From NCBI GenBank assembly GCA_002404095.1, contig DHJA01000072.1, forward strand, positions 1 to 14,795: a DNA stretch of 14,795 bases. The letters run 5' to 3'. Below the pieces are notes generated by a model. That model searched no databases. It was not told the origin of the DNA and saw only the letters and a list, made by a program, of their open reading frames with translations. Source of the stretch: Planctomycetaceae bacterium UBA4732. GTDB taxonomy: Bacteria > Planctomycetota > Planctomycetia > Gemmatales > Gemmataceae. The position numbers were made by a program, and so were the translations under genes. Numbering within the stretch: the stretch's first letter is position 1; each line of letters opens with the position of its first letter. Shown piece by piece: positions 8,886 to 14,795 of this stretch.

Positions 8886-9599
8886 TCACTCGTTGCGACT
8901 GTACTTTTCCAGCAACGCCTGAAGGCGGGCGACCTCCTTTGCCAGTTCGTCCGCCCGGCGGCGTTCCTGATCGGCACGGGCGGACTCTTTGTTGGCGCGT
9001 TCGCTTCGCGTCAGAACGACGGCTCCCTTTTGTAGATGCCTCAAGCGGAGCATGTAGCCTTCCGCCGTGAGTCGCAAGCCCAATTCCATACTCGTCAACC
9101 CGCCGTCTGGGGCAGGGATCAGCGGGACATACTTTCCATTTTCCAGACGGAATCCCTGAAGACGTGGGGCCAGATAATCCCCTTCGGGGTCGAATAAGAA
9201 GTATTCCACCACCCCCAAACGGGCGTACAGCTCGCGCTTGTCGCCGACGTCTTCCCGCCACGAGGACGACGAAGAGATCTCAAAAAGCACCTGCGGCGTC
9301 ACGCCTTCCTCCCAGACGCGGAAGGTCATACGTTTGTGATTGCTCACTCCCTTGGCCACGAGGATGTCGGGGTCGCACCGGCCCGCCGGATTGCCTTGCT
9401 CGTAGTAGAGCATCAGTCTGGAACTGACGTAAACGTCGCTGCGGCCGGCGGCGGCAAAGTAATCCTTCAGCGCGTCGCGCAGCCAGATTCTGGCCTCACT
9501 GTGGAAGTCGGTTTCGTCCTTGGGTCGTCCGTCGTCTTCGGGATAGAAGGGATCATACGTTGTCCCTGGCAACGGGCGCATTGGGATTGGCGGCGTCAT
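8886..9599 (-). CDS. Uma2-family PD-(D/E)XK nuclease-like protein, copy A
   Basis: This 237-residue protein belongs to the Uma2/DUF820 family, which has a restriction-endonuclease-like fold. Likely active-site residues are P77-D78 (RCDPDILVAKG), E107 in LFEISSSSS and K121 in GDKRELYARLGV, followed by VEYFLFDPEG. Residues about 198-230 form a charged C-terminal coiled coil. It aligns without gaps to copy B over residues 1-200 at about 70% identity (hand count), so the two are tandem duplicates; it is shorter by exactly two heptads. ATG 9599 has GGAGA upstream. It is the last gene of the Hsp70 cluster, 54 bp after copy B. Substrate is unknown. Confidence 0.95.
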   Translation of the reverse strand: MTPPIPMRPLPGTTYDPFYPEDDGRPKDETDFHSEARIWLRDALKDYFAAAGRSDVYVSSRLMLYYEQGNPAGRCDPDILVAKGVSNHKRMTFRVWEEGVTPQVLFEISSSSSWREDVGDKRELYARLGVVEYFLFDPEGDYLAPRLQGFRLENGKYVPLIPAPDGGLTSMELGLRLTAEGYMLRLRHLQKGAVVLTRSERANKESARADQERRRADELAKEVARLQALLEKYSRNE

Positions 9600-9653
9600 C
9601 GTTTCTCCAAGTCAGGGGTGCTGCGGTCAAGTGAGTTGTCGCGTCGTGAGCCG

Positions 9654-10409
9654 TCATTCTTTGTCTTTAGTTCTATCTAATAATGCCTGCAGACGTGCGA
9701 CTTCGCTCGCCAACTTCTCGGATCGGCGCCGTTCCTGCTCGGCCTGGCGCCGATCCCGCTTGGCCTGGCGCCGATCCCGCTCGGCCTGGAGGCGTTCCTC
9801 ATCGGCGCGCTCGCTGCGCGTTAGAACCACGGCCCCTGTTAGCCGATCCCTTAAGCGGAGCATGGCCCCCTCAACGGTCAACCGAAGACCCAATTCATCA
9901 CTCGTTAAGCTGCCGTCCGCGCTTGGCGTCAGCGGAATATAAACGCCTTGCTCCAGGCGAAACCCTTGCAAGCGCGGGTCCAGACATACCCCCTGCGGGT
10001 CGAACAGGAAGTATTCCGCCACCCCCAGGCGTTCGTACAACGCGCGCTTGGCGCCGAGGTCTTCCCGCCAAGTGGATGGCGAAGAAATCTCAAAGATCAC
10101 CTGCGGCACGACGTTCTCTTCCCAAACGCGGAATGACAGGCGCCAGTGATTGCCGACTCCCTTGGCAACAAGGACGTCGGGGTCGCGGCGCCCCGACGGA
10201 TTGCCTTGCTCGTAGTAGAATAACAAATTCATCCCGACGTAAACGTCGTCGCGGCCCGTGGTGGCGAAGTAGTCCTGCAATGCATCGCGCAGCCAGACCA
10301 TAGAGTTGCTGTGGAAGTCCGTTTCGCTCATGGGTTTGCCGTCCGAATCGGGATAGAGGGGGTCACTCGTCGTCCCCGGCAACGGGCCTACCAAGATTTG
10401 TGGCGTCAT
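9654..10409 (-). CDS. Uma2-family PD-(D/E)XK nuclease-like protein, copy B
   Basis: This is the tandem paralogue of copy A, 251 residues long. The putative catalytic set is P77-D78 in RRDPDVLVAKG, E107 in IFEISSPST and K121 in GAKRALYERLG, followed by AEYFLFDPQG. The C-terminus (about 200-245) is a highly charged coiled coil built from 7-residue repeats such as RDRRQAK. Two adjacent ATGs exist; I use 10409 because GGAGG is 4 nt upstream of it (only 1 nt from the first ATG) and because MTPQ then aligns with MTPP of copy A. It starts 12 bp after the zinc-ribbon gene. Uma2 proteins are greatly expanded in planctomycetes and cyanobacteria and most have no known target. Confidence 0.95.
   Translation of the reverse strand: MTPQILVGPLPGTTSDPLYPDSDGKPMSETDFHSNSMVWLRDALQDYFATTGRDDVYVGMNLLFYYEQGNPSGRRDPDVLVAKGVGNHWRLSFRVWEENVVPQVIFEISSPSTWREDLGAKRALYERLGVAEYFLFDPQGVCLDPRLQGFRLEQGVYIPLTPSADGSLTSDELGLRLTVEGAMLRLRDRLTGAVVLTRSERADEERLQAERDRRQAKRDRRQAEQERRRSEKLASEVARLQALLDRTKDKE
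9716..9799. repeat. 21-bp tandem repeat encoding coiled-coil heptads
   Basis: Four consecutive 21-bp units (9716-9736, 9737-9757, 9758-9778, 9779-9799). The middle two differ at one base: GCTCGGCCTGGCGCCGATCC and GCTTGGCCTGGCGCCGATCC, each followed by C. They encode heptads around residues 204-231 of Uma2 copy B. The unit is one heptad, so gain or loss of units keeps both the reading frame and the coiled-coil register. Confidence 0.85.
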
Positions 10410-10421
10410 CATTCCTCCAGG

Positions 10422-10604
10422 TCAGGAGCGCGGCGTAGCGGCCGCGTCTTTCGCGGGCGCCCCGCCGACGCGGATAGCCGTCTTGCACAATAAACAGGGC
10501 ACGACGTTGCCCCGGTCGTGGTCTTCCACGAGCATATACTTTCGGCAACGCGGATTCGGACACTGCACGGCGAAGACGCCAGTGGGCGTCGCGGAATTAG
10601 CCAT
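10422..10604 (-). CDS. Small zinc-ribbon protein
   Basis: This 60-residue protein carries four cysteines in a CX4C-X16-CX2C pattern: C15 and C20 in VQCPNPRCRKY, C37 and C40 in PCLLCK. That fits a single structural zinc ribbon, with flexible Ala/Pro/Gly-rich ends. ATG 10604 is preceded by AAGGACGA. It starts 12 bp after the Hsp70 stop and ends 12 bp before the Uma2 copy B start, which supports a real translated gene in one operon. Function is unknown; a role as an adaptor to Hsp70 or to nucleic acid is only a suggestion. Confidence 0.78.
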   Translation of the reverse strand: MANSATPTGVFAVQCPNPRCRKYMLVEDHDRGNVVPCLLCKTAIRVGGAPAKDAAATPRS

Positions 10605-10616
10605 CGTCTTCGTCCT

Positions 10617-12254
10617 TTATTGAATACGCAGCCCCTGGACCCAGGCGGCTTCGCGCGCGATCTCTTCCTCGGACAGCCCGCTAATACGGTGAATGGTGGC
10701 GCGGGCCATTCGACCGCTCGTCATGTCCAGGGCCATCACGTCGATCAAGCCGTTGCTGCCGACGCCGCAGCGCACTTGCACCGGCGCCGCTTTCGGCAGA
10801 TTCGGCGGCAGTCCTTCGATCCAGCATTCGCCGATCATGATACAGGCGTCCGTCTGCCGCGCTTCGCCTTGCAGCACCTTGACGCGCACCTTCTGCTGGT
10901 TCTCCGCCACCGTGCGATAGACTCGGCTGGCGGCGGTCGGCAATTGGGTATTTTTCGGAACGAGAATATCGTTGATACGGTCTTCCTGCTGCTTGACCTC
11001 GATGCCGAGGCTGTGGGCGTTGACGTTGATCTCAACCACTTGCGAGAGATTGTCGTAGGCGGCCGCCTCCATGTGCAGCTGGCTGTCGTGACGGTGGGCG
11101 GCGCGGATGCCGGCGTGCAAGGCGGCGCCGCGGGCCACGACCTCGCTAACGGCCAACGACTGGTCCGGCGGCTTACCGCTCAGTTCCTGGAGCATCTGCC
11201 GCGTCATCGGCATATGCGTCGAGCCGCCCACCAGCAACACGCGGTCCACCTGTTCCCATTCGAGACTGGCTTGCCGAAGCAATTGTTGCACGGTCAACCG
11301 CGTGCGGATCAGCAGGTCGCGCGTCAGCGTCTCGAACTCCGCCCGGCTCAACGGCACGGTCAGTACCTTGCCGCCGTGGGTGCAGGTCACGGTCGCCTGG
11401 GGGAGCTTGCTGAGGGTGCGCTTGGCGCGCTCGGCGGCGGCTTGGAGGGCCGAGAGCGACCGTGGGTCGGAACGCGGGTCCGATCCCATCTGCTTCATAA
11501 ACTGGGCGGCGACGTGGTCCACGATGCGGTCGTCCCAATCCTTGCCGCCGAGGCGAACGTCGCCCTCGATGGCCAGCGTCTGGAAGCGCCGTTGCGATAA
11601 GCGCACCAGCGTCGCGTCAAAAGTGCCGCCGCCGAGGTCGTAGACGAGGACCGTGCGCGGCCGGCTGGGGTCGGCCCCCCCTCCCTGCCCTCCCCCCGCG
11701 GGTGGGGGAGGGTTGGGATCTTGCTCCCTCCCCCCTTGCGGGGGAGGGTTGGGGTGGGGGGCCGTCTGGAAAGAGTAGGCGAGCGCGGCGGCGGTCGGCT
11801 CATCAAGGATGTCGAGCACCTCCAGCCCGGCGATGCGGCCGGCGTCCTGGACCGCCTTGCGGCGCGTGTCGTCGAAATAGGCGGGCACGGTGACGACCGC
11901 TTGGCGCACGGGGCCGATGCGGGCCTCGGCGTCCAGGACGAGCTTGCGGAGGATGACGGCCGACAGCGTCTCGGGGCGAAATTCGATGCCGGCGACGGGC
12001 CGGCCGTAGGAGGGATAGCCCATGCGCCGCTTGATGAGCGTGGCGACGTTTTCCGGCTGTTCCAGCGCCACGTCCAGCGCGGACTGGCCGACGACGGCTT
12101 CGCCGTCGGCCGGCAGGAGGACGGCGCTGGGCGTAAGCATTTCCCCGTCGCGGTTGGGGAGCGTGATCGGCTGGCCGTGGTCGTCGAGGGTCGAGACCGC
12201 GCAAAACGTGGTGCCGAGGTCGATGCCGATGAGATTGCCCGTGGCGCCGGCCAT
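10617..12254 (-). CDS. Lidless Hsp70 (DnaK-like) chaperone/ATPase
   Basis: This 545-residue cytosolic Hsp70-family protein has a complete nucleotide-binding domain: phosphate 1 motif GIDLGTTFCAV near 10-20, VPAYFDDTRRKA near 124-134, DEPTAAALAY 151-160, phosphate 2 motif VYDLGGGTFDATLV 204-217 and adenosine motif LLVGGSTHMPM 340-350. A beta substrate-binding domain follows (about 410-520), but the C-terminal helical lid of DnaK (normally up to about residue 600-638) is absent. The interdomain linker reads VVEINVNAHSLG, not the usual VLLLDVTPLSLG. Residues about 165-198 are a Pro/Gly insert encoded by repeats. ATG 12254 has AGGGGAAG upstream. It leads the zinc-ribbon/Uma2 cluster. It is a paralogue, so I do not call it dnaK. 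Confidence 0.96.
   Translation of the reverse strand: MAGATGNLIGIDLGTTFCAVSTLDDHGQPITLPNRDGEMLTPSAVLLPADGEAVVGQSALDVALEQPENVATLIKRRMGYPSYGRPVAGIEFRPETLSAVILRKLVLDAEARIGPVRQAVVTVPAYFDDTRRKAVQDAGRIAGLEVLDILDEPTAAALAYSFQTAPHPNPPPQGGREQDPNPPPPAGGGQGGGADPSRPRTVLVYDLGGGTFDATLVRLSQRRFQTLAIEGDVRLGGKDWDDRIVDHVAAQFMKQMGSDPRSDPRSLSALQAAAERAKRTLSKLPQATVTCTHGGKVLTVPLSRAEFETLTRDLLIRTRLTVQQLLRQASLEWEQVDRVLLVGGSTHMPMTRQMLQELSGKPPDQSLAVSEVVARGAALHAGIRAAHRHDSQLHMEAAAYDNLSQVVEINVNAHSLGIEVKQQEDRINDILVPKNTQLPTAASRVYRTVAENQQKVRVKVLQGEARQTDACIMIGECWIEGLPPNLPKAAPVQVRCGVGSNGLIDVMALDMTSGRMARATIHRISGLSEEEIAREAAWVQGLRIQ
11661..11762. repeat. Two tandem G/C palindromic repeats inside the Hsp70 gene
   Basis: Two palindromes with arms CCCTCCCCC and GGGGGAGGG lie at 11688-11712 and 11726-11748, 36 bp in phase, so both read as NPPP in the Hsp70 frame. 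They encode about 34 Pro/Gly/Gln-rich residues (PHPNPPPQGGREQ then DPNPPPPAGGGQGGG) between DEPTAAALAYSF and VYDLGGGTF. This repeat type is known to me as a common intergenic element; genome copy number cannot be seen here. Confidence 0.8.
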
Positions 12255-12275
12255 GTCTTCCCCTTTAGGGAGATT

Positions 12276-12312
12276 CAGAGGATTAGATCGGAAGCCTCTG
12301 ATCGGAATTGTA
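12276..12312 (-). promoter_or_regulatory. Candidate Hsp70 promoter with downstream repeats
   Basis: Reading the minus strand, TACAAT (12312-12307) is a good -10 box, about 50 bp before the Hsp70 start; the -35 (CTTTCA at 18 bp spacing) is weak. Downstream, in the leader, GATCGGAA occurs twice on the plus strand (12286-12293 and 12300-12307), and CAGAGG (12276-12281) is inverted as CCTCTG (12295-12300). These could be an operator. Confidence 0.35.
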
Positions 12313-12344
12313 TCCGGAGCGCATGGCGGATGAAAGAGAAACGC

Positions 12345-12409
12345 CTACAAGCCCTGAGCGCAAGCGAGGGGTTTTGACAACCCCCCTCGCTTGCGCTCGG
12401 GGCTTGTAG
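12345..12409. terminator. Long hairpin downstream of the guaB unit
   Basis: The left arm 12345-12371 starts CTACAAGCCC and the right arm 12383-12409 ends GGGCTTGTAG. The arms are 27 nt with one A/G difference (a U:G or A:C pair, depending on strand) and an 11-nt loop. It lies after the stop of the secreted-protein gene and before the Hsp70 promoter candidate, so it probably separates two minus-strand transcription units. It may also be a copy of a REP-like family. Confidence 0.75.
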
Positions 12410-12424
12410 AGCGTCCACTCATCG

Positions 12425-13108
12425 TCACGGGAAAATGGCCAGCACCGCCCCAATGGCGCCGGCCTCGGCCACGGCGCCCGTCAGGCTGTACTCCGGCGGA
12501 TAGAGCAGGTACGGCACGGGGTCGCCGGGCAAGCAGTAGCCGGCGCCGGTTTCACAGCAGCGGAACGGGTCCGTGAAGGCGTGGTACGGCAGCAACGCCA
12601 CGTCCGCGAAGAACAAGCCGGCCGAGATCGGCGGGTCGATGATGCCAAAATCCCAGCCATAACGCTCGGTGTTGATCTGCTCGAACAGCAGCCGCTTGTG
12701 GCTGACGAAGTACGGCTCGACGGTCATCGCATACTCCGGCCAGGCGCGGCCGGCGTAGCCGTCCTTCGACAAGATCGGCTCGTCGGGAAAGACTAGCCGG
12801 TCCTTGTGGCCGTTGTCGCGCCACTCATTCTGAAGGCGAGCCTCGAAGCCGGACTCCGGCTCCAGCTGAAACAGCCGATCCGCCCCCGGCGGCGTGACGA
12901 GGAACTGATATTCGCCGGCCGAAACGTCGGCCCCGCTCGATGTGTACGCTTGCACCTGTTGGATCGGCGCGCGTTCGTCGGCGAACTTCTCGTGCGGCTT
13001 CGCCTTCCGCGGCGTGTAGGCCGGCGGCGGCTCAAGGGCGGGCAGCGGCGCCTGGGCGTGGGCGAGGCCGCCCAGCAACAGGACGGCGAGGCCGGCCGCG
13101 CTACACAT
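12425..13108 (-). CDS. Secreted planctomycete-type protein, function unknown
   Basis: From ATG 13108 this is a 227-residue protein with a signal peptide ([18 protein letters not shown], likely cleaved before QA). A Pro-rich segment follows, then a central region with [21 protein letters not shown] and [28 protein letters not shown]. The C-terminal part has a cysteine cluster (CCETGAGYC), [10 protein letters not shown] and a hydrophobic Gly/Ala-rich tail that may associate with a membrane. The start codon overlaps the guaB stop by 8 bp. A second in-frame ATG at 13174 has AGGAG at good spacing but gives a 22-residue basic extension and a 74-bp overlap with guaB, so I rate it lower. No enzyme motif is recognised. 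Confidence 0.85.
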   Translation of the reverse strand: MCSAAGLAVLLLGGLAHAQAPLPALEPPPAYTPRKAKPHEKFADERAPIQQVQAYTSSGADVSAGEYQFLVTPPGADRLFQLEPESGFEARLQNEWRDNGHKDRLVFPDEPILSKDGYAGRAWPEYAMTVEPYFVSHKRLLFEQINTERYGWDFGIIDPPISAGLFFADVALLPYHAFTDPFRCCETGAGYCLPGDPVPYLLYPPEYSLTGAVAEAGAIGAVLAIFP

Positions 13109-14579
13109 TATCTGTGCCGGAATAGTATTCGCGCGAACTGTAGTTGGGCGCTTCCTGCGTAATGGCGATGTCATGCGGATGGCTCTCCTGCACCGCCGCC
13201 GCGCTTACCAGGATGAAGCGGCTGCGGGTGCGCAGTTCCTCGATGTTCCGGGCGCCGCAGTAGCCCATGCCGGCCCGCAGTCCGCCCACCAGCTGGAACA
13301 CGAAAGGCGCCAACGGCCCTTTGAAGGGCACCCGTCCCTCGACGCCTTCCGGCACCAGTTTGTCGCGGCCGCCGCCGTCCTGGCGGTAGCGGTCCTTCGA
13401 CCCGGCCATCATGGCCCCGATCGACCCCATGCCCCGATACGTCTTGAAGCTGCGCCCCTTGTAGATGATCGTTTCGCCCGGACTCTCTGCCAAGCCCGCC
13501 AACAAGCTGCCGAGCATGACGCAATGCGCCCCGGCCGCCAGCGCCTTGACCACATCGCCGGAATAGCGAATGCCGCCGTCGGCGATAATGGGCGCCCCGC
13601 TGCCGGCAACGCCCAACGCGGCCTGGTAAATGGCCGTCACCTGCGGCACACCAACCCCTGAAACGATCCGCGTCGTGCAAATGGACCCAGGCCCGATGCC
13701 GCACTTTACCGCGTCCGCCCCCGCCTTCACCAGCGCCCGCGCCCCCTCGGCCGTCGCCACGTTGCCGGCGATAACTTCGATCTCGTGCGTGCGCTTAATG
13801 GCCGTCACGGTATCGATCACGTTGCTCGTATGGCCGTGGGCCGAGTCCACGACCAGCACATCCACGCCAGCGCGAATCATCGACTCTGCCCGCTCGTAGT
13901 CGTGAACGCCCACCGCCGCCCCGACGCGCAACCGGCCGCGCCGGTCTTTGCAGGCGTTGGGGAAGTTGGCCAACTTGTCGATGTCTTTGATCGTGATGAG
14001 ACCCTTCAGTTTATAGTTATCGTCCACCAGCAGCAGTTTCTCGACTTTATTTTCCGTTAAAATCCTTCCAGCCGTTTCAAGCGTTGTATTTTCCGCCGCG
14101 GTGATGAGATTGTCCTTGCTCATCACCTCCGCCAGCCGCTGATTGTTGTCGGCGAGGAAGCGCAGATCGCGACGCGTGAGGATGCCCTTGAGATAGCCGT
14201 TGACGGTAATCGGCACGCCGCTGATCTTATGCTGCTCCATAATGCGGCGGGCGTTGCCGACGGTTTCGTCGGGCGACAGCGTTATGGGATCGGTAATGAC
14301 GCCGTTTTCGCTGCGCTTGACCTTGTCCACCTCATTGGTCTGATCGGCGATGGACAGGTTTTTGTGGATAATGCCAATACCGCCTTCCTGAGCAAGAGCA
14401 ATCGCCAGATCGCTCTCGGTGACGGTGTCCATCGGCGAAGAGACGACAGGCACGTTGAGGCGGATATTGCGCGTAAGCTGAGTGCGGACATCCACGTCGC
14501 GCGGCACAACGTCGCTGTACGCGGGTTCGAGTAGCACGTCGTCGAAGGTGATGCCCTGGTAGGCTATCCGATCCTGCAT
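13101..14579 (-). CDS. guaB: Inosine-5'-monophosphate dehydrogenase
   Basis: GuaB oxidises IMP to XMP with NAD+, the committed step of GMP synthesis. The 492 residues are full length. The (beta/alpha)8 barrel is interrupted by two CBS domains (about 90-205; [12 protein letters not shown] and the second [13 protein letters not shown]). Catalytic C301 lies in [11 protein letters not shown], with D245 in [16 protein letters not shown] at 335-342 and [11 protein letters not shown] at 383-393. The mobile flap is [25 protein letters not shown], near 398-418. ATG 14579 is used, with GGAG about 11 nt upstream. It overlaps the downstream secreted-protein gene by 8 bp. A TATAAT box lies upstream on this strand. 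Confidence 0.99.
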   Translation of the reverse strand: MQDRIAYQGITFDDVLLEPAYSDVVPRDVDVRTQLTRNIRLNVPVVSSPMDTVTESDLAIALAQEGGIGIIHKNLSIADQTNEVDKVKRSENGVITDPITLSPDETVGNARRIMEQHKISGVPITVNGYLKGILTRRDLRFLADNNQRLAEVMSKDNLITAAENTTLETAGRILTENKVEKLLLVDDNYKLKGLITIKDIDKLANFPNACKDRRGRLRVGAAVGVHDYERAESMIRAGVDVLVVDSAHGHTSNVIDTVTAIKRTHEIEVIAGNVATAEGARALVKAGADAVKCGIGPGSICTTRIVSGVGVPQVTAIYQAALGVAGSGAPIIADGGIRYSGDVVKALAAGAHCVMLGSLLAGLAESPGETIIYKGRSFKTYRGMGSIGAMMAGSKDRYRQDGGGRDKLVPEGVEGRVPFKGPLAPFVFQLVGGLRAGMGYCGARNIEELRTRSRFILVSAAAVQESHPHDIAITQEAPNYSSREYYSGTDNV

Positions 14580-14598
14580 GGGTGTGGGTACTCCGCAA

Positions 14599-14643
14599 GG
14601 GGGGTTGTTCCCCCATTATAGGTTTGAGGCGCGAAGGGGGTAA
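14599..14643 (-). promoter_or_regulatory. guaB promoter candidate with 5' stem-loop
   Basis: On the minus strand a perfect TATAAT lies at 14620-14615, with a weak -35 (TTACCC, 14643-14638) at 17-bp spacing. Right after it GGGGG, an AACAA loop and CCCCC (14614-14600) can form a 5-bp hairpin at or near the transcript's 5' end, about 25-35 nt before the guaB start. No guanine riboswitch or known purine regulator site was recognised. Confidence 0.6.
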
Positions 14644-14770
14644 TAGCGGATTGCAGCCATTGGGTTTCACTCCGTTACGGGGCGGCATCATGATCGTGCA
14701 TTGATGTCTCCGTGGCGAGCCGGGAGCGTAAGGTCGCAGTTCGTTCCGTCAGCGCTTCGGATTCGCCGCC

Positions 14771-14788
14771 GGCCAAGGCCGTAAGGCC
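14771..14788. repeat. GGCC-box palindromic fragment at window end
   Basis: GGCC occurs three times in 18 bp, as GGCCAAGGCC followed by GTAAGGCC, so short alternative hairpins are possible. Together with a nearby segment at 14715-14732 (GCGAGCCGGGAGCGTAAG) it looks like fragments of dispersed intergenic repeats. It is near the window edge and may be incomplete. Confidence 0.35.
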
Positions 14789-14795
14789 GACACGG

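Noticed and set aside
10518..11600. Plus-strand 360-codon open frame opposite the Hsp70 gene
   Set aside because: His/Arg/Leu-rich shadow composition with no domain and no ribosome site.
11721..12377. Plus-strand open frame across the Hsp70 gene
   Set aside because: Complementary shadow of the Hsp70 coding strand; no independent domain.

Overview
The window looks like chromosomal DNA of a planctomycete, probably Pirellulales or Gemmatales. This is an inference from protein families and repeat style; there is no rRNA to confirm it. Supporting signs are a high-GC genome with strong codon bias, a GroEL ending in MEDMY, tandem Uma2 nucleases with coiled-coil tails, a large secreted protein and a lidless Hsp70 of types I associate with planctomycetes, and several different palindromic intergenic repeats. 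No tRNA, rRNA, CRISPR array, transposase or phage gene was seen.

Left part (1-2404, plus strand): a leader of about 310 bp with no CIRCE operator, then groES and groEL separated by a 73-bp spacer containing overlapping inverted repeats. GroEL is followed directly by a nearly perfect 35-bp-arm hairpin, which also abuts the stop of the convergent BON-domain lipoprotein gene (2405-2791, minus).

Middle part (2883-8872, plus strand): a tightly packed cluster of asd (aspartate-semialdehyde dehydrogenase), a PD-(D/E)XK-like protein, truA (tRNA pseudouridine synthase), aroA (EPSP synthase) and a 633-residue secreted protein with a central coiled coil. Gaps or overlaps are -4 to +53 bp, so co-transcription is likely. 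asd and aroA supply the aspartate and aromatic amino-acid pathways. Short dispersed repeats appear to have been absorbed here; one encodes part of a signal peptide.

Right part (8886-14579, minus strand): guaB (IMP dehydrogenase) overlaps by 8 bp a secreted planctomycete-type protein. A 27-bp-arm hairpin follows, then a second transcription unit: a lidless Hsp70 (DnaK-like), a 60-residue zinc-ribbon protein and two tandem Uma2-family PD-(D/E)XK proteins, separated by 12, 12 and 54 bp. This Hsp70/zinc-ribbon/nuclease-fold group is the best candidate for an undescribed functional unit. The Hsp70 also carries two tandem copies of a G/C-rich palindromic repeat, inserted in frame in its ATPase domain. 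The last 200 bp hold the likely guaB promoter and fragments of repeat-like DNA.
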